Positions 37,049 to 44,714 of a stretch of DNA of 64,000 nucleotides are shown one piece after another (the stretch's first letter is position 1; the number at the start of each line of letters is the position of its first letter). Location of the stretch: NCBI GenBank assembly GCA_035363115.1, contig DAOSEM010000007.1, forward strand, positions 1-64,000, written 5' to 3'. The notes beneath the pieces are model-generated. The model searched no databases, was not told where the DNA came from, and was given only the letters and a program-made list of their open reading frames with translations. Position numbers and translations under genes: made by a program. This stretch comes from Syntrophales bacterium (GTDB taxonomy: Bacteria; Desulfobacterota; Syntrophia; Syntrophales; PHBD01).

Positions 37049-38014
37049 GTGAGCATCCAGGCATTCATGAAGCGGCATTACCGGCATTTCAACGCCGCCG
37101 TGGTGGTGGAAGCGGCCGAGGCCTACCGGCGCTTCCTGGAGGCGGGAGGCCGGATGATGGTCAGCCTCGCCGGGGCCATGAGCACCGCACGCCTGGGCAT
37201 TTCCCTCGCCGAGATGATCCGCCGCGACAAGATCCACGCCATCTCCTGCACCGGGGCCAACCTTGAGGAAGACCTCTTCAACCTGGTGGAGACCCGCCGC
37301 CTGGACCTTCCCGATTACCGATTCCTGACCCCCGAACAGGAGAAGGATCTTTACGACCGGCAGCTCCACCGCGTGACGGACACCAGTGTCTCCACGGAGG
37401 CCATGCGAAGCCTGGAAGGGCTGATCGGCGAGGACTGGATGGCCTGCGATCGGGAGGGAAGTCGGTTCTTCCCCCACGAATTCATGTACCGCTGCATCCG
37501 TGTCCACCGGGAAAGGCTGTGCCAGGCGGACCCGGCGGACAGCTGGCTCATGGCAGCCTGTAACCGGGATCTGCCCATTTTCGTCCCCGGCTGGGAGGAC
37601 TCCACCCTGGGGAACGCCTATGCCTCGCTGTGCATTCAGGGCAAGGTGGGAAACGTTCACACCGTCCGTTCCGGCATGGAATACATGATGGAGCTGGTTC
37701 GGTGGTACCGGGAGGCCTCGCAGGTGGGTCCGTTCGGTTTCTTTCAGATTGGCGGCGGCATCGCTGGTGATTTTGCCATCTGTGTCGTTCCCCTGATCCG
37801 GGAGGACCTGAAGATCCGGGAAATCTCCGTCTGGGGATATTTCTGCCAGATCAGCGACTCCACGACCAGTTACGGCTCCTACTCGGGGGCGGTTCCCAAC
37901 GAAAAGATCACCTGGGGCAAGCTGAATCCGGACACGCCCCGCTTCATCATCGAATCCGATGCCACGATCGTGGCGCCACTGATATTCTCCTACCTTTTAG
38001 AAGACAGTCCCTGA
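37049..38014 (+). CDS. Deoxyhypusine-synthase-like protein
   Basis: 321 residues of the DHS family, NAD-binding fold. Visible are LAGAMSTARLGISLAEMI, ISCTGANLEEDLFNL, PIFVPGWEDSTLGN, GGGIAGDFAICVVPL and the end motif SYSGAVPNEKITWGKL, whose lysine aligns with the catalytic lysine of eukaryotic DHS (SWGKI). Bacteria do not make hypusine, and related bacterial proteins are homospermidine-synthase-like or of unknown role. The GTG at 37049 has GGAGG six bases upstream; ATG 37043 is possible but too close to it. A DHS-like polyamine role is inference. Confidence 0.82.
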   Translation: MSIQAFMKRHYRHFNAAVVVEAAEAYRRFLEAGGRMMVSLAGAMSTARLGISLAEMIRRDKIHAISCTGANLEEDLFNLVETRRLDLPDYRFLTPEQEKDLYDRQLHRVTDTSVSTEAMRSLEGLIGEDWMACDREGSRFFPHEFMYRCIRVHRERLCQADPADSWLMAACNRDLPIFVPGWEDSTLGNAYASLCIQGKVGNVHTVRSGMEYMMELVRWYREASQVGPFGFFQIGGGIAGDFAICVVPLIREDLKIREISVWGYFCQISDSTTSYGSYSGAVPNEKITWGKLNPDTPRFIIESDATIVAPLIFSYLLEDSP

Positions 38015-38143
38015 CGAGTCCGGCGAAAGGCTGGAACGGATAAACCGGAGATGGCCGCTCCGCGGCCTGTCCCGGTGCGCTCGTTTCTTCCCGCTTGTAT
38101 TTCTCTGCATCAGAGATGAGCCCGGTGCGGCAGGGGATGCCGC

Positions 38144-39511
38144 CTATGCCCCTCCATCCCGGAAGAGTCCCTGGAAGACCTCGCTGTAGCCCGGATGCGG
38201 GAGGACCCAGTTCCTGAGTGCCGTCCTCTCCAGGCCGGACCGGACGGCCAGCGTCAGCGGCGCGATCAGCTCTCCCGCCCCCTCGCCGGCTATGGCGGCT
38301 CCCGCCAGGCGATCCCCCAGGAATACAGCCTTGGCGAACCCCGAGCCCGCCAGCTCGGTTCGGGCAAGGATATTGGCCCCATAGTCGGACCGGGTCACCC
38401 GGACCGCGAGACCCCGTTCGGCGGCCTGCCGCTCCGTGAGTCCAACCCGGGCGGCCGGCGGGTGGGTATAGACGACGGAAGGCACGAATGCGTCGTCGTG
38501 ACGGACCGAGCCGTCGCCGAAGAGGCGGCTGGCCAGGGCTTTTCCCTGCTGTGCCGCCCGGTGGGCCAGGAGCACCCCTCCCGTCACGTCCCCGACGGCG
38601 AAGACCCCTCTGCAGGTGGTCTCCAGGTTCTCGTCCACCCGGATCCCCAGCCGGTCATGGACGATGCCGAGCCGGTCCAGCTGCTCCTTGTCCAGGAGCG
38701 GACGCCGCCCCGTGCAGACGAGGGCGACCGAGGCCTCCATCTCCAGCGGACCGGCATGGCCCGCCAGCCGGGCCCGGATGCCTCCTTCCTCCTCCCGGAT
38801 GGATTCAGCGGCGACGGAGGTATGAACGGCGATTCCCAGGCGGGACAGCTCCCGGGAAATGAAGGTGGAGACGTCGTCGTCCTCCATGGGAAGGATCCGG
38901 TCGAGGGCTTCCGCCAGCGTGACCTTGCAGCCCGCCTCGGCCAGGAACGTGGCGAACTCCACGCCGATGAAGCTTCCGCCCAGGACGACAGCGCTCTCCG
39001 GAAGTTCCCTGCATTCGAGGAATCCGTCGGAAGTCAGGACCCGCTGGGAGGGAGTGATGCCGGGTGGGAGGGACGGCTCGGAGCCCCAGGCAAGGATAAT
39101 GGCCGGGGCCGCCAGCAGGGAGGATGTTCCATCCGGGGCGGTCCATTCCACTTGCCCCGGAGTCTTCAGGGATCCTGTGCCGACCCGACAGTCCGCGCCG
39201 GCCTCCCGGAGGGATTGGTGGGCCCCCAGGGCGGAGACCCGGACCATCTGCTCCATGTGTCGGCGTGCCGTCGCGAAGTCGAGCGCGGCGTCGGGAACCT
39301 TCACGCCCAGGCGCCCCGCCTTTTTCAAGGTGGAACGAACCCGGCTGCAGGCCAGGAGGGCCTTCGTGGGGATGCAGCCGTGGTGCGTGCAGGTCCCTCC
39401 CCATCCGCTGCGCTCCAGGATGGTGGTGCGCGCCCCCAGACGCGCGGATTCCTCCGCTGCGGCGTGACCGCCGGGGCCGCCGCCGATGACAATCAGATCG
39501 AATGTCTCCAT
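38144..39511 (-). CDS. lpdA: Dihydrolipoyl dehydrogenase
   Basis: 455 residues. Reoxidises dihydrolipoyl groups with NAD+. FAD loop IGGGPGGHAAAEESARLG; redox disulfide GGTCTHHGCIPTKA (CxxxxC); NAD loop VVLGGSFIGVEFATFLAEAG; FAD strand VFAVGDVTGG; C-terminal active-site histidine in LPHPGYSEV. THH replaces the usual LNR/LNV between the cysteines. It can provide the L-protein of the glycine cleavage system encoded at 48.8-54.7 kb. Its 5' side faces the hairpin repeats at 39632-39893. Confidence 0.93.
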   Translation of the reverse strand: METFDLIVIGGGPGGHAAAEESARLGARTTILERSGWGGTCTHHGCIPTKALLACSRVRSTLKKAGRLGVKVPDAALDFATARRHMEQMVRVSALGAHQSLREAGADCRVGTGSLKTPGQVEWTAPDGTSSLLAAPAIILAWGSEPSLPPGITPSQRVLTSDGFLECRELPESAVVLGGSFIGVEFATFLAEAGCKVTLAEALDRILPMEDDDVSTFISRELSRLGIAVHTSVAAESIREEEGGIRARLAGHAGPLEMEASVALVCTGRRPLLDKEQLDRLGIVHDRLGIRVDENLETTCRGVFAVGDVTGGVLLAHRAAQQGKALASRLFGDGSVRHDDAFVPSVVYTHPPAARVGLTERQAAERGLAVRVTRSDYGANILARTELAGSGFAKAVFLGDRLAGAAIAGEGAGELIAPLTLAVRSGLERTALRNWVLPHPGYSEVFQGLFRDGGA

Positions 39512-39631
39512 GGTTCTCCCTGCTCCGTCCGTTCGGGAATCGGCTCTCTATCAACCATAGCTCGCCGGAACGGCTGTGTTCTGCATAGACGAAGCGCCCC
39601 CCGGTGTAAACGGAAAACCGTCATCCGCCAG

Positions 39632-39751
39632 GGCCGGTCAAAAACGTTCGGATGCGAGGCCCTCGAAGTCCCAAGCCACGAGTCGTACCCCTTGGTACGT
39701 CGAGTGGTGAGGGACGAGAGAAACGAAGCAGAGGGATGTTTTTCAACGGCC
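39632..39751 (+). repeat. Hairpin repeat copy A
   Basis: A 120-base imperfect palindrome. The end GGCCGGTCAAAAACG is mirrored by GTTTTTCAACGGCC, and the centre holds CGTACCCCTTGGTACG, itself an inverted repeat. It is the most diverged of four copies and sits 19 bases before copy B in the same orientation. See the findings. Confidence 0.75.
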
Positions 39752-39770
39752 CGTCACAGGTTTGTTCTCC

Positions 39771-39893
39771 AGGCTGTTCAAAAGGGGTTGAATGCGAGGC
39801 GCCCGAAATCCTGAGTCGCGAGTCGTACCCTTTGGTACGTCGAGCGGTAAAGGATGAGGGGAACGAAGCAGGCAGCCCCTTTTCAACAGCCTG
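39771..39893 (+). repeat. Hairpin repeat copy B
   Basis: A 123-base element with ends AGGCTGTTCAAAAGGGG and CCCCTTTTCAACAGCCT (16 of 17 paired) and the central CGTACCCTTTGGTACG. The right end touches the TGA stop codon of the MFS gene at 39894-39896. Confidence 0.85.
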
Positions 39894-41114
39894 TCAGAGG
39901 TTGCGGAAGGATGCGCCCCTAGTCCAGCTCTTCAAAAGCAGAATATGGAGGACGATCAGGCCCATCAGACCCCCGGCGGCCCAGTAGACCGAAGGGAAGC
40001 CCCAGGAGTCCTTCAATGCCCCCACGAGGTACACCGCGGCGGACCCGACGCCGAAGATCAGAACGGCGGCGACGCCGAATCCCGTGCTTCGCCAGGCCGG
40101 CGGCGTGAACAGGGCGATCAGGCTGTTCTCGATGGGCTGGATGCCCAGGGCGAAGAAGACATAGAGGCAGGAGGCGAGAAACAGCGGCTGCTCCCGGAAC
40201 AGGCCCATCCCGAGGACGAAGGGGATCGAGACGATGTTGAACAGGAGATAGAGTTTGATCAGATCACGCCGGTCCGCCAGCCTGCCCCCCGTGAGCTGGC
40301 CGAAGATCCCGGCGACGTAGACGAGGGAGGTGAGCGCGGCGGCGGCAAAGGTGGCTGTTGCCGGGTGGTCCGGGAGACGGATCGCCCGCATGAATTCCAG
40401 GAGGAACGGGGCGTGATACTCCAGGTACGCCGGCAGGGAGACGATGTTGATCCGGTAGGCCAGGCCCCCGAGGGTGACGATCCAGAAGAACAGGATCAGC
40501 CGCCGGAGGCCGGCGCTCCGATCCTTTGCCGGAGGCAGCGCGAAGCGGCCCTGGCCGGGAATGGGCGTTTCATCGATCCTCGCCGCCGCCAGCGCAATGC
40601 CTCCCAGGAGGGCCGCCAGGCCCAGGACACCATAGACGGCCCTCCAGCCGGAGAGCCAGTTCAACAGCCCCGCCAGGATCGGCGCGGCCACGAGTCCGAC
40701 GCTACCCGCCACGGCATTGATGCCCAGGGCGGTGCCGCGGTTCTTCACGCCCCCGGTGATGAATCCCATGCCGGCGGGATGGCTCGCCGAGATGAAGGCC
40801 CCCGTCACGGCCAGGGATGCGGCGATGGCGGTGGGGGAGTCAGCCAGGGCGGTCCACAGGGCGCCGGCGGCGCTGCCGAAGAGGGCCAGGACCAGGATGC
40901 GGCGGTTCCCGAAACGGTCGGCGGCGATTCCCCACGGGAGGGAGCAGAGTCCGAAGAGGAGGTACATGGGGAATCCCAGGGCCAAAACGACCGTCAGGTC
41001 CAGGCCGAGGGCCAGGGTCAGGGGGATGGCCAGGGCGGGGAAGGCCACCTCGAAGCAGTGGAACAGGGAATGGGCCCAGCAGGTGTATAGAATGATCTTG
41101 CGCTCGTTGCTCAC
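39894..41114 (-). CDS. Major facilitator superfamily transporter
   Basis: 406 residues, about 12 helices. The conserved loop between helices 2 and 3 is GIAADRFGNRRIL (GxxxDRxGxRR), and a second DRR occurs in GGRLADRRDLIKL. The sequence FHCFEVAFPALAIPLTLALG at the N-terminus and SHPAGMGFITGGVKNRGTALG fit the fosmidomycin-resistance-like MFS branch. The substrate is unknown. The start is a GTG at 41112-41114. It follows lipA by 55 bases on the same strand, so they may be co-transcribed. Its stop abuts repeat B. Confidence 0.85.
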   Translation of the reverse strand: MSNERKIILYTCWAHSLFHCFEVAFPALAIPLTLALGLDLTVVLALGFPMYLLFGLCSLPWGIAADRFGNRRILVLALFGSAAGALWTALADSPTAIAASLAVTGAFISASHPAGMGFITGGVKNRGTALGINAVAGSVGLVAAPILAGLLNWLSGWRAVYGVLGLAALLGGIALAAARIDETPIPGQGRFALPPAKDRSAGLRRLILFFWIVTLGGLAYRINIVSLPAYLEYHAPFLLEFMRAIRLPDHPATATFAAAALTSLVYVAGIFGQLTGGRLADRRDLIKLYLLFNIVSIPFVLGMGLFREQPLFLASCLYVFFALGIQPIENSLIALFTPPAWRSTGFGVAAVLIFGVGSAAVYLVGALKDSWGFPSVYWAAGGLMGLIVLHILLLKSWTRGASFRNL

Positions 41115-41169
41115 CGTTTTTTGTCCATCACAGGGGAATCCAAGCCTCGGGTCGTGTCCGCCCGCGAGA

Positions 41170-42066
41170 TTACGGGACGGCTTCCGGTCCCGGCGCTTCC
41201 GGGAATGCCTCCGCGGCCCGGTAGGAAGATCGCACCAGCGGTCCCGACGCCACGCGCCGGAATCCCATGTTCCGGGCCTCTTCTTCGATCCCGGCGAACT
41301 CCTCCGGGGTCCACCAGCGGGCCACGGGCCAGTGCTCCCGCGTCGGCTGCTGGTACTGGCCCACCGTCAGGTGCCGGCATCCGGTTTCCAGGAGATCCTC
41401 CAGGACCCGCGAGATTTCCTCCCGGGTTTCCCCCAGGCCCACCATCAGGCCGGACTTGGCCGCGGGGCGCCCCTCGTCCGTGACGTTCCCTTCGTCGACC
41501 CGGCGGAGCAGCTCCAGCGACGTCCGATAGTTCCCCTGGGGACGCAGCGCCGGGAACAGCCGGGGGACCACCTCGATATTGTGGTTGATCACGTCCGGAC
41601 CGGCTTCGAGTATGCGCTCCAGGGCGGTCCGGTCGCCGCGGAAATCGGGGACGAGGACCTCGACGCGGCAGCGGGGGATCTCGTGGCGCAGGGCTCCGAT
41701 GCAGGCTGCGAAGGCCGAGGCGCCTCCGTCCGGGAGGTCGTCCCGGGTGACGGAGGTGATGACGACGTAACCGAGACGGAGCCGCCGGGCGGCCTCGGCG
41801 ACGCGTTCCGGCTCCTCCGGAGCGGGAGGCGCCGGAATCCCGTGACGGACGTTGCAGTAACGGCAGTTCCGGGTGCAGGTGTCGCCCAGGATCAGGAACG
41901 TGGCTGTCCCGGCGGAGAAGCACTCCCCCCGGTTGGGACAGCGGGCCTCCCGGCAGACGGTGTGGAGATCCAGGTCGGCCAGGGTCCGGTCGACGGCCGC
42001 AAAGGCCGGTCCCCGGGGGAGGGGGACTTTCAGCCAGGGAGGTTTTCGGAGGGTCGTCTCAGGCAT
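41170..42066 (-). CDS. lipA: Lipoyl synthase
   Basis: 298 residues. Radical SAM enzyme that inserts sulfur at C6 and C8 of octanoyl groups on lipoyl domains. The auxiliary cluster ligands are in CREARCPNRGEC (CX4CX5C), the SAM cluster in CTRNCRYC, and the C-terminal RSSY motif that ligates the auxiliary cluster is present. Fitting substrate in this window is GcvH (lysine 66). GGTTTT-rich downstream hairpin at 42099-42136 lies before its start. Its normal partner LipB or LplA is not in the window. Confidence 0.97.
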   Translation of the reverse strand: MPETTLRKPPWLKVPLPRGPAFAAVDRTLADLDLHTVCREARCPNRGECFSAGTATFLILGDTCTRNCRYCNVRHGIPAPPAPEEPERVAEAARRLRLGYVVITSVTRDDLPDGGASAFAACIGALRHEIPRCRVEVLVPDFRGDRTALERILEAGPDVINHNIEVVPRLFPALRPQGNYRTSLELLRRVDEGNVTDEGRPAAKSGLMVGLGETREEISRVLEDLLETGCRHLTVGQYQQPTREHWPVARWWTPEEFAGIEEEARNMGFRRVASGPLVRSSYRAAEAFPEAPGPEAVP

Positions 42067-42098
42067 GAAGTGATCTTCCTGATGTTCAAGGATGGGAA

Positions 42099-42136
42099 GG
42101 GAAAAGGGGACGGGTTTGAAATCCGTCCCCTTTCCC
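42099..42136 (-). terminator. Strong hairpin between kamA-like gene and lipA
   Basis: GGGAAAAGGGGACGG (42099-42113) pairs with CCGTCCCCTTTCCC (42123-42136) with one bulged A and a 9-base loop. It lies after the kamA stop and before the lipA start on the minus strand. The tail on that strand is T-poor, so termination is probable but unproven. Confidence 0.5.
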
Positions 42137-42221
42137 TCCTCGTTTCTGAACAGCCTGGAGTCAGGCCATCAAAAGCCCTGGCCGAACGGAAGCACAAGAC
42201 CGGGGGTTCTTCGCAAGGCCG

Positions 42222-44117
42222 TCAGAAATGATACCAGATCGTCGCGTAGTCGTTCACGTTCTCCCCGTCCCGGGCCAGGCGCTGGAGATACTCGTAAATG
42301 GGCACGTCCGTATAGATGTAGTCGAAGGCCGTGACCAGGCGCACCTCCCAGGAGTAGAACCGGTACATCCGGTGGCCGTTGGGCAGGATCATGATGACCT
42401 CGTGATCCTGCCAGGCCCTCAGGTTCGACTTGCCCAGGCGGGGCAGGTTGAAGACCGGCTCGTCGGTGCGGACCAGCCCCGGCAGCAGGCGTGCCTCTTC
42501 CCGCCGCTCCTGCTCGATGCGGGCGATGGGGACCCGAAAATCGACGGTCTCTTCCTTCCCCTTGGTGCTGAAGGTGTAGTAGGGGTCGATCCCGGAGAGT
42601 TTCAGGACCTTCCGGAGCAGGCAGGTCTCGAACCGGCGGCTGTTGTAATAGGTGAAGACCTGCTGGTTGTAGACGTTCATGCCCAGGGCCTTGATTTTCC
42701 CCACGGCCGACAGGGAGTCCTCCGTCATTTCCGTCGGGTGCTCGAAGTGCGTCACGATGGCCAGCTCCCGCTTTCCCCACTGGTGGTACCGGCGGAAAAT
42801 CTCCAGGAGCCCGTCGTTGATCCGGAACGGCAGGGTGACGGGAATCCGGGTCCCGATGCGGATCCGCTCCACGTGCTCGATGGTGGCGATCTCTCCCAGA
42901 AGCCAGTCGAGGTATTCGTTCCGCAGGGTCAACGGATCCCCGCCGGTCACGAGAACCTCCGTGATGGACTCGGTTTCCCGGATCCACCCCAGGGCCTCCC
43001 GGACCTTGGCCCGGCTCATCTGGACCTCCCGCTGGTCCATGGCCTTGATCTCCCAGTTCCGCTGGCAGTAGACGCAGATCTGGGGACATGAGTTGTAGGG
43101 CTTGAGTATGACGATCTCGGGATAGCGCCGGGTGATGCCGTCGATGGGGCTCGTGGACTTCTCTCCCATGAAGTCCAGGTCCACCCCGGACCGGGCGCTA
43201 TCGACGACACCCCTGCAGTAGCGGGCGCTGGGGATGACCTGGGCGCGGATCTGGCGGTCGTGGTCGACGCGGCCCTCCTTGTGGAACAGGGACAGGTAAT
43301 AGGGCGTGATCTCGAAGGGGATGCCGGCTTCCTTCGCCGCCTCGATCCCCTCGATCTCGTCGGCCTGGAGGGTGACCAGCGCGCGAAGGGTTTCCAGGTC
43401 CCGGATCACGTGCTTGAGGTGCCAGAGATAGTTTCCCCAGTCCGCCTCGGAAGCCCCGAAGTGGCGGAGGATGTCGTCCCGGAGCTTCGCCCGCTCCTTC
43501 ACCAGGGCCTTGTCCCGGCCGGTCCGGTAGCGTTTCAGGAATTTCCGGATGAAGGCCCCGTACTCGTCCAGCTGGGCGGAGCGGATGAGGGCGGCCTCCC
43601 GGCCGTCGGCCATCCGGAAGATGTCGCGGTCTTTGGTGTGTTTGCCGTACTTGCCGGTGATCCCGAGAAAGAGGGCCAGGTATTCGCAAAGAAAGGCCTC
43701 CGTGACCGCGTCGACCGCCCCTTCCTTTTCCTGGGCCAGGTTGCACAGGAGGGTCAGCGGCGATGTTCCCGTGATGTGCTCGTTCTCCGTGCGGATCGTG
43801 TTGGCGAAGACCCGGATGCACTCCTTGGCGTTTCTCTTCTCGATGATGTTCATGTTCGAGAAGAACGTCCCCGGCTTCATGTTGAACATCGAGCGGTCGA
43901 GGGCGTTGAAGTAGTCGAAGAGGAGATGCCTGGCCTCTTCGACGTGCTTGGAGTCGCGAAGCATCCGGTGGATGTTCGGGTCGGCGGCCCAGAGCCTGGC
44001 CACCAGTTCCTTCCTGGACAGAGTCAGCAGTTTTTTCATGGGTTCCGTTGTTTTTTTAGGAGGTTGAATGTTCGGTGGTTTCGCCGCCGACGCGCCGGGC
44101 GCGGATTCCCGGTTCAT
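42222..44117 (-). CDS. KamA-family radical SAM aminomutase, long form
   Basis: 631 residues, against about 415 in lysine 2,3-aminomutase. The radical SAM cluster is CPQICVYCQRNW, the PLP/substrate region shows VTGGDPLTL, GTRIPVTLP and VTHFEHPTEMT; the C-terminal VFNLPRLGK segment is typical of KamA. The first ~250 residues are an all-helical extension without known domain. It could isomerise lysine, glutamate or another amino acid to a beta-amino acid, which in some anaerobes serves as an osmolyte. No AblB acetyltransferase is adjacent. The ATG at 44117 has AGGA upstream; ATG 44039 is in frame too. Confidence 0.85.
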   Translation of the reverse strand: MNRESAPGASAAKPPNIQPPKKTTEPMKKLLTLSRKELVARLWAADPNIHRMLRDSKHVEEARHLLFDYFNALDRSMFNMKPGTFFSNMNIIEKRNAKECIRVFANTIRTENEHITGTSPLTLLCNLAQEKEGAVDAVTEAFLCEYLALFLGITGKYGKHTKDRDIFRMADGREAALIRSAQLDEYGAFIRKFLKRYRTGRDKALVKERAKLRDDILRHFGASEADWGNYLWHLKHVIRDLETLRALVTLQADEIEGIEAAKEAGIPFEITPYYLSLFHKEGRVDHDRQIRAQVIPSARYCRGVVDSARSGVDLDFMGEKSTSPIDGITRRYPEIVILKPYNSCPQICVYCQRNWEIKAMDQREVQMSRAKVREALGWIRETESITEVLVTGGDPLTLRNEYLDWLLGEIATIEHVERIRIGTRIPVTLPFRINDGLLEIFRRYHQWGKRELAIVTHFEHPTEMTEDSLSAVGKIKALGMNVYNQQVFTYYNSRRFETCLLRKVLKLSGIDPYYTFSTKGKEETVDFRVPIARIEQERREEARLLPGLVRTDEPVFNLPRLGKSNLRAWQDHEVIMILPNGHRMYRFYSWEVRLVTAFDYIYTDVPIYEYLQRLARDGENVNDYATIWYHF

Positions 44118-44213
44118 TTTTGTGCGATCCTATACCGTTCCAGGGATGGAAGTCAACGGAGGACAGGCTGCTTAAGGATCGGCGGCTGTCTGCCGAAGGT
44201 ATTTTCGCCTGCC

Positions 44214-44567
44214 GGCATCGCCTTCAACCGCATCCACATCGAGAGAACGCCGCTCGTTTCGCAGGCGGTGTCCGTGACGACGCTGGCGGGCATTACGAGT
44301 TCGGCCTCGGGCGTCCGTCACCCTGGACCGGATGTCCAGAGACTGGCAGGTCTCGGCGAATTCGATCGGCATGTCTCTGGAAATTCTTCATCGGGTCGCT
44401 TCCATGACATCGGGGGGATGTGATACATTGCCTCACAACGGGGCCGTCATCACCCTCCTGGCCGTCTGTGGACTAACCCGCAGGCAATCGTATCCCGACA
44501 TCGGGATGATCACCCTCATCAAGACGATGGCCGTATTCAGCGTGAATCTGCTCTACCATGCAACAGA
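44214..44567 (+). pseudogene. Decayed GntP-type permease, C-terminal remnant
   Basis: Two reading frames together give a C-terminal piece of a gluconate/citrate-type (GntP family) permease. From 44214 one frame reads TPLVSQAVSVTTLAGITSSASG; at about 44310 the frame shifts, and the other continues ASVTLDRMS... to LEILHRVASMTSGGCDTLPHNGAVITLLAVCGLT and SYPDIGMITLIKTMAVF. The blocks AGIT-SASG and LDTLPHNGAVITLL are hallmarks of that family. About 120 of ~430 codons remain; no N-terminus is present. The gap between the kamA-like and CoA-transferase genes is therefore gene decay and not regulatory DNA. Confidence 0.75.
44493..44506. repeat. Perfect 6-2-6 inverted repeat
   Basis: TCCCGACATCGGGA, located inside the permease remnant, upstream of the CoA-transferase gene. 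It could be chance or an operator. Confidence 0.25.
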
Positions 44568-44714
44568 CTTTACGGATCCGGGCAATCGCCCGCTGCAATA
44601 TCAGACGGGGCAGCCGTTCCCGGGGAGGGAGATGCAACGGTCTCCGGGAATGGGCAACAGGGTCTTTCCCGGCATCGGGTAGACTTGACTCTGATCGTTC
44701 TCAGGAGGTGAAAC

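Noticed and set aside
39595..39900. Open frames through the hairpin repeats that extend into neighbouring sequence
   Set aside because: Reading frames exist only because the repeats lack stops; all four copies give similar meaningless peptides.
44068..44175. Short plus-strand open frame with a perfect AGGAGG four bases before ATG
   Set aside because: It lies antisense to the start of the kamA-like gene, encodes a 35-residue sequence without features, and an AGGAGG by chance is likely. Kept only as a curiosity.
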